Positions 1-8,031 of a stretch of DNA of 64,000 bases are shown here, one piece after another. The stretch's first letter is position 1; every line of letters starts with the position of its first letter. The notes under the pieces are model-generated. The model was not told where the DNA came from, made no database searches, and was given only the letters and a program-made list of their open reading frames with translations. Source of the DNA: Megasphaera stantonii. Lineage in GTDB: Bacteria > Bacillota > Negativicutes > Veillonellales > Megasphaeraceae. A program made the translations under genes and the position numbers. Where the stretch lies: assembly GCF_003367905.1 (NCBI RefSeq), contig NZ_CP029462.1:682001-746000 (forward strand), in the 5' to 3' direction.

Positions 1-804
1 AAGACGGCGCAGCAGCTCTTCGTCGCCCAATCGACCGTAACTAACCGCATCCGCGACTTGGAAACGGAACTGGGCGTCGCCTTGTTTATCCGCAATCACA
101 AGCAAGTCGACCTGACGCCGGCCGGCTTGAAATTTCTCGAATACGCCCAGCGTTTTATCGAATTGGAAACGACGGCACTGCAAGATGTGCAGGCCTCTCC
201 TACGTATGCAAAAAAAATCAATATCGGTACGACAAATACGATTTATGAGTGTCATTTGCAGAAAAAAATCCGGGCCTACTTGCATACGAACCCGGACATA
301 TCCCTCGGCGTGACGATCAGCCATACCCTCGACATGCTGCAAAAATTGCAGGACGGTATGCTGGACGCCGTATTTTCATTCAGCGCCATCTTCCGCGACG
401 GCTATATATGCCAGCCCTACCGCACGGACACGCTGGTCCTCGTCTGTCAGGCCGACGATAAGGAATACGCTTCCGGCATCTATAAAAGCGACCTGCAAAA
501 GATCAATTATTTATTCTGCAATTTCGCCCTGCAGGGAGTCGGCCTGTATATTCAGGACTTGTTTCCCCGGTATCACCGCTTCCCTATGGAAATCGACAAC
601 AGCACCAAGCTGCCCCAATATGTAGCCGAAGGGCTGGGGTATACGTTCCTTCCCCGCAGCCTCATTGAAGACGATTTGCTGCTGGGAAAGCTGCGGGCGA
701 TTCCGCTCCTCGACTTTGCACCGCCAAAGGTCGACAGCTACTATATTACCCGCAGCCCTGGCAACGTCCCCGATTCGCTGGAAGCCTTTCTGCTGCAGCC
801 GTAA
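1..804 (+). CDS. LysR-family transcriptional regulator (5' end outside window)
   Basis: The reading frame is open from the first base, so the start codon lies upstream of the window. The first visible residues (KTAQQLFVAQSTVTNRIRDL) are the second half of a LysR-type winged helix-turn-helix, followed by the usual linker helix and ELGVALFIR. The remaining ~230 residues form the periplasmic-binding-protein-like effector domain. LysR regulators usually control a neighbouring gene, but the next gene (an Old Yellow Enzyme homologue) is convergent and separated by a shared terminator, so the target may lie to the left of the window. The effector cannot be read from sequence. Confidence 0.9.
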   Translation, partial: KTAQQLFVAQSTVTNRIRDLETELGVALFIRNHKQVDLTPAGLKFLEYAQRFIELETTALQDVQASPTYAKKINIGTTNTIYECHLQKKIRAYLHTNPDISLGVTISHTLDMLQKLQDGMLDAVFSFSAIFRDGYICQPYRTDTLVLVCQADDKEYASGIYKSDLQKINYLFCNFALQGVGLYIQDLFPRYHRFPMEIDNSTKLPQYVAEGLGYTFLPRSLIEDDLLLGKLRAIPLLDFAPPKVDSYYITRSPGNVPDSLEAFLLQP

Positions 805-821
805 AACTTTCATTTCCACAT

Positions 822-854
822 AAAAATAAGAGCCCCATAGAGGCTCTTATTTTT
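822..854. terminator. Bidirectional intrinsic terminator between convergent genes
   Basis: A perfect 13-bp inverted repeat (822-834 with 842-854) with a 7-nt loop. The outer stem is A-rich on one side and T-rich on the other, so a U-tract follows the hairpin in both directions. It sits between the stop codons of the LysR gene and the convergent flavoprotein gene. Confidence 0.85.
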
Positions 855-870
855 GTGCAGTATTACATAT

Positions 871-1875
871 TTATGCGTGCTCCTGCTCGTTGCGGGCCGG
901 GCATTGCGAACTATCTTTAAACCAGCGGCACGGCTTGCAGCGCCGGCAGGGCACCGGTTCCTGTCCCGCCAATATTTTTCCGGACCACGCCGGGTCAGCT
1001 AAATGGCACCGGCCTACGGCAATGCAGTCGGCGTATCCTTTTTTCAGAATCAATTCGCATTCTTCGCCGCTCTTGATATTTCCCACCGCCAGGACCGGAA
1101 TCTGCACGGCTTGCTTAACGCGCGACGCGGCGTATATCTTATTGTCGAGGGGAAAATCGTCGGGCACATCGTAATTTTTCGTCCCCGTAGAAATGCTCAG
1201 CAGATCTGCGCCGGCGCTTTCTAAAGCCTTCGCCAGGTCAATCAATCCGTCTATCGTCGGATAGCCTATGCGGGCGGACACGATAAAGTCCGATCCGCAG
1301 GCTTTTTTAATATCCTGAACTAATTCGACGAGCAGGCGGATACGATTTTCAAAGGAACCGCCGTATTCGTCATCGCGCGCGCTCGTCTCGATAACCTGGC
1401 AGAGATAGTATCCATGAGCGCCTTGTAATTCGACACCGTCAAAGCCCGCTTCACGACAGCGGACTGCCGCCCGGATAAAATCCTCTTTATAGGATAAAAA
1501 TTGTTCCCTGCTGATATCGGCAATGGAATTTTCGTCCATCACTTTCAAACCGACGTTGGAAATCTGGATTAAACCGACGGCTCCGCCGGCCTTGACTATC
1601 TCAGCAAGCCGCCGCAAAGGGGGAATGAAATCGTCCTTCCACAGCCCGATAGCTTCGCGCACATCCCGCATTTCCGTCACGTTGCTTCCTTCCACGACGA
1701 TCATCCCGGGATTGCCGGCCGTATAGGCTTGATACCGCTGCAGCATATACTCCGTAACGTAATTTCCCGGAACCTTTTGGATAATATCGGCCATCGGCGG
1801 TATGACAATACGATTGGGCATTGTCTTGCTTCCCACGGCCAGAGGCGCCGCTGCATGGGGAAATAAGCTATTCAT
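871..1875 (-). CDS. Old Yellow Enzyme family NADH:flavin oxidoreductase with C-terminal Cys cluster
   Basis: A 334-residue (beta/alpha)8-barrel flavoprotein of the OYE / 2,4-dienoyl-CoA reductase N-domain type. The N-terminus has the family signature NRIVIPPMAD; the mid-protein motif HGYYLCQVIETSARDD followed by GGSFENR marks FMN and substrate binding. The C-terminus has C-x2-C-x2-C-x8-C (CRRCKPCRWFKDSSQC), resembling the [4Fe-4S] site of long enoate reductases, but the protein stops there and lacks the FAD/NAD domains of those enzymes. It probably reduces an activated C=C bond; the substrate is unknown. The start has a good GGAGTG ribosome site. It is a single gene, convergent with LysR. Confidence 0.85.
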   Translation of the reverse strand: MNSLFPHAAAPLAVGSKTMPNRIVIPPMADIIQKVPGNYVTEYMLQRYQAYTAGNPGMIVVEGSNVTEMRDVREAIGLWKDDFIPPLRRLAEIVKAGGAVGLIQISNVGLKVMDENSIADISREQFLSYKEDFIRAAVRCREAGFDGVELQGAHGYYLCQVIETSARDDEYGGSFENRIRLLVELVQDIKKACGSDFIVSARIGYPTIDGLIDLAKALESAGADLLSISTGTKNYDVPDDFPLDNKIYAASRVKQAVQIPVLAVGNIKSGEECELILKKGYADCIAVGRCHLADPAWSGKILAGQEPVPCRRCKPCRWFKDSSQCPARNEQEHA

Positions 1876-1970
1876 AGTCTCACTCCTTCAGATGTATTTT
1901 TTTTAATCATAATATAGATGTCGCCGTTCCGTCAATTTTTTATATACATGGACATCCCGGCACGCTTATA

Positions 1971-1999
1971 TTGACATTTGTACAGCCGCTCTGTATGAT
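1971..1999 (+). promoter_or_regulatory. Sigma-70-type promoter for the secreted esterase gene
   Basis: A TTGACA -35 box (1971-1976) and TATGAT -10 box (1994-1999) separated by exactly 17 nt, about 60 bp upstream of the ATG at 2060. Confidence 0.75.
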
Positions 2000-2059
2000 A
2001 TATTTAGTTTTAATTAAAACCTTATATCTGTTATCTGGTAAAAGAAAGGAACATTCCGC

Positions 2060-3028
2060 ATGAAAATAAAAGCGATATCGCAAGCCCTCGCCCTAAGCCT
2101 GTTTCTCTGTTCTGTCGGCGGCGCAGCGTCCGCTTCCAGTACCAGCCAATCGCTGGAAATATGTCCAACCAAAGAAATGGTACAGCTTGTTTCCAACGTC
2201 GTCTATGCCCAGGTGCCCGATCGCGGCTACGTCAGCAAAGCCATGACGATGGATCTCCTCGTCCCCTGCGGAGAGGGTCCTTATCCGGCTATCGTATACA
2301 TCAACGGCGGCGGCTTTATCAACGCCAATAAAGACGGCTACATCCAGCAGCGCCTCGAACTGGCCGAGCACGGCTACGTCGTCGCCAGCATCACCTATCG
2401 CATAGCGCCTGCATCGACCTTTCCGGCTCCGCTGGAGGACGTAAAATCAGCCATCCGGTATTTACGAGCCCATGCAGACCAGTTCCATATTGACTCGCAG
2501 CACATCGGCGTCATGGGCGGTTCAGCCGGCGGGTACTTAGCAGCCTTTGCCGGCACGACAAGCGGCACTCGGCAATTTGATTCCGGTGACAACCTGGAAC
2601 AAACCAGCGACGTACAGGCCGTCGTCGATTTATACGGCGTATCGGATTTGACGGCCATCGGCGCCGACTACGGCCCAGATGTACAGGAACTGCACCGTTC
2701 TCCGGCAGCTACGGAAGCCCTGTGGATAAACGGCTCTCCCGTATTCGGCGGTAAAGACGGCGGCATAGACGCCAATCCCGAAGGCGCCGCCGCAGCCAAC
2801 CCTATCTCCTATATTTCAGAAAAAACGCCGCCCTTCCTCCTGATGCACGGCGACGCCGACACAGTCGTTTCGCCCAGCCAGACGGAAATCCTTCGCGCCG
2901 CTTTGGCCCAGCACAACGTCGAAGCCCAGCGCTATGTCATTAAAGGAGCCGGTCATGGCGGAGCACTGTGGATACAGCCGGAAATCATGAAACTCATCAT
3001 TGACTTTTTCGACGCCCATTTAAAATAA
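2060..3028 (+). CDS. Secreted alpha/beta-hydrolase, HSL/esterase-lipase type
   Basis: A 322-residue protein starting with a typical Sec signal peptide (basic MKIK, hydrophobic core to about residue 20, small residues GGAASAS near the cut site). The mature part is an alpha/beta-hydrolase: an oxyanion-hole loop INGGGF like the HGG motif of hormone-sensitive-lipase esterases, nucleophile elbow GGSAGG with Ser155, a C-terminal acid region LMHGDADTVV, and catalytic His in GAGHGG. It probably hydrolyses small acyl esters outside the cytoplasm; the substrate is unknown. It has its own near-consensus promoter and may be cotranscribed with the membrane protein 34 bp downstream. Confidence 0.85.
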   Translation: MKIKAISQALALSLFLCSVGGAASASSTSQSLEICPTKEMVQLVSNVVYAQVPDRGYVSKAMTMDLLVPCGEGPYPAIVYINGGGFINANKDGYIQQRLELAEHGYVVASITYRIAPASTFPAPLEDVKSAIRYLRAHADQFHIDSQHIGVMGGSAGGYLAAFAGTTSGTRQFDSGDNLEQTSDVQAVVDLYGVSDLTAIGADYGPDVQELHRSPAATEALWINGSPVFGGKDGGIDANPEGAAAANPISYISEKTPPFLLMHGDADTVVSPSQTEILRAALAQHNVEAQRYVIKGAGHGGALWIQPEIMKLIIDFFDAHLK

Positions 3029-3062
3029 AGGACGCGTCAGCATATCTATACTAGAAAACGAG

Positions 3063-3782
3063 ATGACATATATGAAAATTTTCCTTCTTCGCAACCTTTA
3101 CTTTATCCTCGGCATTATCATCAACGCCTTGGGCATAGCCTTGATTACTAAGGCAGACCTGGGAACATCGCCTATTTCCAGCGTTCCCTACGTGCTATGT
3201 CTGCATTTCACGCCAACCTTCGGGCAGTTTACCTTTGTCATGAATATGTTTTTTATTCTTGCTCAAATACTGATCCTCAGAAAACGCTTCCGCCCGATTC
3301 AATTCTTGCAAATCGGCGTAGTCGCCTTATTCAGCGTCTGCATCGACCTTTTTATGTTCCTGTTATCCTGGGTTGAACCTACGGTCTTAATATTGAAGTT
3401 AGCAGCACTCTTAGCGGGCTGTCTAATCCTGGCATTCGGCATTTGTATTGAAGTGGCTCCTAATGTGCTCATGGTTCCCGGAGAAGGCTTGGTACAAGCG
3501 ATTGCCGGGACATTCCGCTGGCGCTTTGGCACCGTAAAAATTGCCTTCGATACCACATTATTTCTGATTGCCTGCTCCATGTCCTTTGCTTTTTCCGGTA
3601 TAGGCAATTTCGTCGGTCTTGGCGTCGGTACGATTATTTCTATGCTGCTCGTCGGCCGTTTCGTCAATTTAGTGAATATTCGCTTTGCCTTTATTCATCG
3701 CATTTCCGCCTTAGCCGTATTGGCGGCCTGGAACAAACGGCACCATGCGTCTAACGTGTCCTGCCGCCCCACATCGCATTAA
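3063..3782 (+). CDS. YczE/YyaS/YitT-family integral membrane protein
   Basis: A 239-residue multipass membrane protein with about five to six hydrophobic segments. The N-terminal region with LGIALITKADLGTSPISSVP matches the conserved start of the YczE/YyaS family (related to YitT). Biochemical function is unknown; Bacillus YczE has been linked to surfactin production, which need not apply here. It follows the esterase by 34 bp and may share its transcript. A second ATG at 3072 is an alternative start. Confidence 0.75.
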   Translation: MTYMKIFLLRNLYFILGIIINALGIALITKADLGTSPISSVPYVLCLHFTPTFGQFTFVMNMFFILAQILILRKRFRPIQFLQIGVVALFSVCIDLFMFLLSWVEPTVLILKLAALLAGCLILAFGICIEVAPNVLMVPGEGLVQAIAGTFRWRFGTVKIAFDTTLFLIACSMSFAFSGIGNFVGLGVGTIISMLLVGRFVNLVNIRFAFIHRISALAVLAAWNKRHHASNVSCRPTSH

Positions 3783-3972
3783 TATGCAAAATATTTTCCC
3801 ACACACAACAGGGTGTCGAATGAAACGATCATCATTCGGCGCCCTGGTTTTATATACTCTATTGACAACGGTATATTCTGCCATAGTCTCCGCCCATCCC
3901 GTCATCAGCATGAGTATAAAGCCCGCATTGACGACGCGCACGAATAGCTGCAGCAGTTGTCACATATGCAAA

Positions 3973-4000
3973 AAAACCGGAAACTCACGTCTCCGGTTTT
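3973..4000 (-). terminator. Intrinsic terminator of the infC-rpmI-rplT operon
   Basis: Inverted repeat AAAACCGGA / TCCGGTTTT (3973-3981 with 3992-4000) just past the rplT stop, T-rich on the minus-strand exit side. It probably also stops plus-strand transcription from the membrane protein gene. The ~190 bp between 3783 and here show no gene I can support. Confidence 0.7.
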
Positions 4001-4015
4001 AAGTGGCATATGTAA

Positions 4016-4366
4016 TTACTGCGCTTTGGCAACGTCTACCAATTTAGCGAAGGCAGCTGCATCGTTGACAGCCAAGTCAGCCAGCATCTTACGGTCAACG
4101 ATAACGCCGGCTTTCGTAAGGCCGCAGATGAAACGGCTGTAGCTCATGCCCTGAGCGCGGGCTGCTGCGTTGATACGGGCAATCCACAATTTACGGAATT
4201 CGCGTTTCTTGGCGCGGCGGTCACGGCGAGCGTAAAACAGAGCTTTCATTACGCTTTCATTAGCTTTTTTGAACAGACGGCTGCGGGTACCGCGGTAGCC
4301 TTTAGCCATTTTTAAGATTTTTTTATGACGAGCGTGTGCTGTAACGCCAACTTTAATTCTAGCCAT
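4016..4366 (-). CDS. rplT: 50S ribosomal protein L20
   Basis: 116 residues, full length. [19 protein letters not shown] and the basic [15 protein letters not shown] segment are diagnostic of bL20. It is the last gene of infC-rpmI-rplT, preceded by a GGAGG site. In many bacteria L20 also represses its own operon by binding the mRNA leader; an attenuator-like leader lies upstream of infC here. Confidence 0.98.
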   Translation of the reverse strand: MARIKVGVTAHARHKKILKMAKGYRGTRSRLFKKANESVMKALFYARRDRRAKKREFRKLWIARINAAARAQGMSYSRFICGLTKAGVIVDRKMLADLAVNDAAAFAKLVDVAKAQ

Positions 4367-4408
4367 TCTTAAGTTCCTCCAAATCTATACTAAATATATA
4401 AGCTTCTA

Positions 4409-4606
4409 TTAGATGTACGGGCACATTTTGCGAACTGCTTCGTTCATCGTCTTGGAAACGAGCGTAGCTTTTCTCAGGTTACGTTTACGTTTCGGAGATT
4501 TGGATTCCAAAATGTGGCTCTTATACGGTTTCATGCGTTTGAATTTACCAGTACCAGTAGTTGTAAAACGTTTTGCCGCTGCACGGCGTGTTTTTAATTT
4601 CGGCAT
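4409..4606 (-). CDS. rpmI: 50S ribosomal protein L35
   Basis: 65 residues, full length. [20 protein letters not shown] and the basic C-terminal half ending RKMCPYI are typical of bL35. Middle gene of infC-rpmI-rplT, 18 bp after infC with a GAGGAGG ribosome site. Confidence 0.98.
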   Translation of the reverse strand: MPKLKTRRAAAKRFTTTGTGKFKRMKPYKSHILESKSPKRKRNLRKATLVSKTMNEAVRKMCPYI

Positions 4607-4624
4607 AATATATAAATCCTCCTC

Positions 4625-5140
4625 TTACTTCCCTTTAACGGCAGCGATGACCATCGTCATGTTTCTGCCTTCAATTTTAGGTTCTTTTTCTACGCGGGCG
4701 GTTTCTTTGAGCTCATCAGCAAAACGCATCAGCAGGTCTCGGCCCAACTCCGGATGGCTCATTTCCCGACCACGGAACATGATGGTAACCTTTACTTTGC
4801 TTCCTTCGCTCAAGAAACGCTGCGCAGCCTTCATCTTGACGTAAAAATCATGATCTTCAATGTTAGGACGTAATTTTACTTCCTTCATGATTAATACTTT
4901 CTGCTTCTTCTTGGCTTCTTTTTCCCGTTTTTGCTGTTCATACCGATATTTGCCGTAGTTCATGATGCGGCATACGGGCGGTTTGCCATTCGGTGCAACT
5001 TCTACTAAATCCATATGGCGTTCTTCCGCAATCTGGCGGGCAGAACGGAGAGACATTACACCAAGCTGTTCGTTAGTATCGCTGACCACGCGGACTTCAC
5101 GGGCTCGAATCTGATCGTTGATACGCAATTCCTTACTAAT
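4625..5140 (-). CDS. infC: Translation initiation factor IF-3, AUU start
   Basis: IF-3 binds the 30S subunit and enforces start-codon fidelity. The frame carries the N-domain (RINDQIRAREVRVV) and the C-domain (IRPNIEDHDF-type KLRPNIEDHDFYVK). No ATG/GTG start exists at the right place. An ATT codon at 5138-5140 lies 6 nt after a perfect GGAGGTGA site (5147-5154) and starts a protein beginning (M)SKELRIND, 171 residues; a stop codon lies three codons upstream. A TTG at 5128 is too far from the site. AUU starts are known for infC in other bacteria, where IF-3 discriminates against its own non-standard start. Confidence 0.93.
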   Translation of the reverse strand: MSKELRINDQIRAREVRVVSDTNEQLGVMSLRSARQIAEERHMDLVEVAPNGKPPVCRIMNYGKYRYEQQKREKEAKKKQKVLIMKEVKLRPNIEDHDFYVKMKAAQRFLSEGSKVKVTIMFRGREMSHPELGRDLLMRFADELKETARVEKEPKIEGRNMTMVIAAVKGK

Positions 5141-5156
5141 TGCCTTTCACCTCCAT

Positions 5157-5250
5157 AAAAAAAGAACGGACAGCATAACACTATCCGCTCGACTGATTCC
5201 TCATAAACCTTAGTAACACGAAAGCCATGTAAGGTGAGAAGCGGATAGCT
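5157..5250 (-). promoter_or_regulatory. infC leader: attenuator with competing hairpins (L20/IF3 leader-like)
   Basis: Two mutually exclusive stems share one segment. Terminator: 5181-5187 pairs with 5167-5173 (7 bp including one G-U, 7-nt loop), followed on the minus strand by a U-run (forward A-run 5157-5163). Antiterminator: 5181-5189 pairs perfectly (9 bp) with 5240-5248 further upstream in the RNA. The layout fits transcription attenuation of the operon, as known for L20 leaders of Firmicutes. The ligand (L20 or another) is inferred from gene content only. Confidence 0.7.
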
Positions 5251-5355
5251 TCTGCTTTATTTTCAACAAATGTAAGTATAGCAGGTTTATCTGCTGCTGT
5301 CAAGAAAAATCAGGTACAAAAAAAGAACCTGCCGAAACAGATTCTTTTTTCATTA

Positions 5356-5447
5356 TGGCGGAGAGCGTGGGATTTGAACCCACGATAGAGCTTTAGCCCT
5401 ATACATGATTTCCAATCATGCTCCTTCAGCCGCTCGGACAGCTCTCC
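5356..5447 (-). tRNA. tRNA-Ser (anticodon GGA)
   Basis: A class II cloverleaf with a long variable arm. The acceptor stem GGAGAGC pairs with GCTCTCC, followed by discriminator G and encoded CCA. The anticodon arm reads CATGATT-GGA-AATCATG, so it decodes UCC/UCU. T-loop GTTCAAATC is present. Confidence 0.97.
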
Positions 5448-5517
5448 ATGGCTTACACATTGTTTTCCATTATTCAATTTCCGATGCTCTCGGGATCAGC
5501 ATCCAATGTGTAAAATA

Positions 5518-5594
5518 TGGTCGGGGCGACAGGATTTGAACCTGCGACCTCTTAGTCCCGAACCAAGCGCGCTACCAAACTGCGCTACGCCCCG
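5518..5594 (-). tRNA. tRNA-Pro (anticodon CGG)
   Basis: A 77-nt cloverleaf with encoded CCA. Acceptor stem CGGGGCG pairs with CGCCCCG, discriminator A. The anticodon loop TTCGGGA gives CGG, decoding CCG. It lies 70 bp upstream of tRNA-Ser on the same strand and is probably cotranscribed with it. Confidence 0.96.
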
Positions 5595-5640
5595 TCACCT
5601 GACTTGTATATAATACCACATCCAGAAGAAATGTCAAGGA

Positions 5641-5699
5641 AAAAAATAAAAAAATGTGCCGGAGAGAGAAAACTTTTTTACAGTTTGTCTCCCGGCACA
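5641..5699 (-). terminator. Intrinsic terminator after the TerC gene
   Basis: The stem TGTGCCGG (5655-5662) pairs with CCGGCACA (5692-5699), with a large loop. On the minus strand it is followed by a long T-rich run (forward A-run 5641-5654). Confidence 0.75.
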
Positions 5700-5731
5700 G
5701 TACGTCCGCAGATACGGCCTTCGCCGTCGCC

Positions 5732-6433
5732 TTATGCGGCGGCCGCATCCTGCCGATTATGGACGTGTTTCCAAATAAACCCTCCGGCCAAGGTAACGAC
5801 CAGCAGCGCCGCCTTGACTTCCGACGGATACACCGCGATGAACGAGACATATTCGGCCAGATAATGGTCCGTCGCCAGCATGCCGCCGGCAGCCCAGCCC
5901 AGGATTGCGCCGCCGATGTACATTAATATAGGGAACTTATTCATGACCTTGACGACGATGGTGCTGCCGAAGATGATAATAGGCACGGATATGAGCATGC
6001 CGAAGATGAGCAGTCCCCAGTGGTTGCCCGTGACGCCGACAATCCCCAACACGTTGTCCAAGCTCATGAGCGCATCGGCCAGAATAATCGTACGGACTGC
6101 AGCCCACAGAGAATCCTTCGCTTCGACTTTTACGTCTTCCTCTTCGTTGCGGGCTCCAATGAGCTTGATGCCGATGCCGATGAGCAGTATGCCGCCGACA
6201 GTCTTTAAGAAGGGAATATGGAAGAGCCAGGAAACAATAAAGGCCAGGGTAAACCGCAGGACAATGGCCCCAATCGTGCCGTATATAATAGCCCTCTTCT
6301 GCAAATGGGGCGGCAGGTTTTTAGCGGCCATGCCAATGACGATGGAATTATCGCCGCCAAGAGCCAAATCGATCAAGATGACCTGAGCCACGATGCTGAA
6401 ATCAAATAATAACGTCGCTTCTAACGCGTCCAC
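5732..6433 (-). CDS. TerC-family membrane protein (YjbE/YkoY type)
   Basis: 233 residues with about seven membrane segments. The motif LIDLALGGDNSIVIG in the first helix and ADALMSLDNVLGIVG in the middle are the paired acidic signatures of TerC proteins. Relatives in Bacillus (YceF, YkoY) have been linked to Mn export that loads secreted metalloenzymes; that role is inferred here. The start is GTG at 6433, chosen because GAGGAGGA lies 6 nt upstream. Monocistronic, with its own promoter and terminator. Confidence 0.88.
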   Translation of the reverse strand: MDALEATLLFDFSIVAQVILIDLALGGDNSIVIGMAAKNLPPHLQKRAIIYGTIGAIVLRFTLAFIVSWLFHIPFLKTVGGILLIGIGIKLIGARNEEEDVKVEAKDSLWAAVRTIILADALMSLDNVLGIVGVTGNHWGLLIFGMLISVPIIIFGSTIVVKVMNKFPILMYIGGAILGWAAGGMLATDHYLAEYVSFIAVYPSEVKAALLVVTLAGGFIWKHVHNRQDAAAA

Positions 6434-6468
6434 AATACATCCTCCTCATAATACAACATAACAGCTCC

Positions 6469-6497
6469 ATTATAGTCGAAAAGGATGGGCAATACAA
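6469..6497 (-). promoter_or_regulatory. Promoter for the TerC gene
   Basis: On the minus strand TTGTAT (6497-6492) and a perfect TATAAT (6474-6469) are separated by 17 nt, 36 bp before the GTG start. Confidence 0.65.
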
Positions 6498-6510
6498 GTA
6501 AAATCGCAGA

Positions 6511-6537
6511 AAAGAAGCGCCCTCAAACAGAGCGCTC
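6511..6537 (-). terminator. Probable terminator after larA
   Basis: Short GC-rich inverted repeat with AGCGC (6516-6520) and GCGCT (6532-6536) at its base, followed on the minus strand by a T-rich stretch. It lies 20 bp past the larA stop. Confidence 0.55.
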
Positions 6538-6558
6538 CCCACATGTAAGCAAAGCCGA

Positions 6559-7846
6559 TTACTCTTTCACGATAACCGATACGCCGTCAGGAATAATCGT
6601 AATTTTCGGTTTCGATACGCCTTTGGCGGCGACAATCTCCTTCGCCATAGCCAGGGCTTCGTCTATGCTGGCGGCATATTTCATATGCATAGCTTCTACC
6701 ATGTCTTTCGGCGCTTCCGTTACCATGATAATGGTATATTTCAGCAGCATGCGCAGAAGAATCTGCGATTCCCACTGGTCGAAGACTGTTTCATTCCGGC
6801 CGCGAGCCAAGATGTCATCCATGGCTTTCTGTACATCCGCCGCATCCTTCAGCGTGTTGTAGAACGCTTCGCCGCCATGGCCGTCGGAGCAAGCCGATAC
6901 GTCAATGATGACGCCGCCTTCTTTGCACGTCGCTTCCGCAGCAGTCATGCCCTTGACGGACTGGTAAATATTCTGATCCAGCGGATACCCGCCGTTTGTC
7001 GTAACGACAATATCTGCCGGCACAGGTTTTACGCCAGCCAGCTTCATTTCAAAATCTACGCCGGCGTAATGAGCCTGTTCGCTGTCTCCGGCAAATGCCG
7101 CAATGACCTTCTTATCAGCGTCGATGACGACGTTGCAGATAAAGGCTAATTTAGCGGCTTTGGCAGCGTACAGCATGTCCTGATGAATGGGATTGCCTTC
7201 CAACACGCCGGTGCGGGCATAGGGGCTGTCGATAAATTCCGAGCAGTGGTTTGCCAATACTGCAATCTTGCTGGCAATGCCCGGAAGAACGGATTTGCGG
7301 CCGCCTGACATACCAGCAAAGAAATGAGGTTCAATAAATCCTTCGGCAATAAGCAAATCCGCATTGGCCGCCGCTTTATTGATGAGGCATTCGCCGCCCG
7401 ACGGTAAGGTGCCGATACTGACCATATCTTCATCCTTACGACTGTCATGGATGACAAATGTTTCATGATCGGCTATTTCTTTTCCGTACTTCGCCACTAG
7501 CTCTTCATGCGTCGTAGGCCGATGCATACCCGTAGCAATCAGTATCGTAATGTCGATATCCGGATTTCCCTTCCGCAGTTCAGCCAGCAGCTGCGGCATG
7601 ATGACATGACTCGGAACGGGACGCGTATGGTCGCTGGATATGATCGTGCACGTCTTTTTGCCCTTAGCCAGCTCGCTTAACCTCGGGCTGCCAATTGGAT
7701 TGGCCAACGCGTCAGCTACCAATTCCGCTTCCGATTTCGGTGCTTTATATTCATGAGCATGAGAAAGCAATACGCCTGCTACTTGTTCAATCTGGCAAAG
7801 AAAAAGTAATCTTTTCCTTACCAAAAGGAATCGAGAAATTTTTCAT
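6559..7846 (-). CDS. larA: Nickel-dependent lactate racemase LarA, apparent 1-nt frameshift near the N-terminus
   Basis: LarA interconverts L- and D-lactate using the nickel-pincer NPN cofactor. The body is unmistakable: ISSDHTRPVPSHV, GMHRPTTHEEL with a catalytic His, the second His in FIEPHFFAG, the cofactor-anchoring Lys in GGRKSVLPG, and a C-terminal TIIPDGVSVIVK. The family-like N-terminus MKNFSIPFGKEKITFSLPD begins at an ATG at 7844-7846 with an upstream AAAGGGTG site, but meets TGA at 7787-7789; the downstream frame resumes at once as EQVAGVLLSHAHEYK. Removing one T in 7787-7792 would join the two. The only start in the long frame is a TTG inside the first segment, giving an unrelated N-terminus. 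Sequencing error or genuine mutation cannot be told apart here. Cofactor genes larB/C/E are not in the window. Confidence 0.88.
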
Positions 7847-7971
7847 GATACAATTCACCCTTTCTGTATTCTAATCAGTGCCTTACATTCATTGCTTATT
7901 GTTTTAACAATAATATACATTCTCATTATAATGATTATATACGTCCATTTTGAAAATAGTCCGTATACTAC

Positions 7972-8003
7972 AAAAGGTAAAACCGAAACCGGTTTTACCT
8001 TTT
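7972..8003 (-). terminator. Terminator after the D-lactate dehydrogenase gene
   Basis: Perfect 13-bp stem (7972-7984 with 7991-8003), 6-nt loop, with A/T-rich outer ends. It separates the dehydrogenase from larA, so the two are probably distinct transcripts unless read-through occurs. Confidence 0.75.
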
Positions 8004-8031
8004 GCATGTATTTCAGTTATGAATTTTCAGA

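Noticed and set aside
3745-4002. Small plus-strand ORF after the YczE gene
   Set aside because: No ribosome site, overlaps the upstream gene and the rplT terminator, no recognisable family.
7787-7792. larA frameshift considered as a programmed prfB-like +1 shift
   Set aside because: The context GAT-TGA lacks the slippery CTT and the upstream internal Shine-Dalgarno of prfB; error or mutation is simpler, though not proven.
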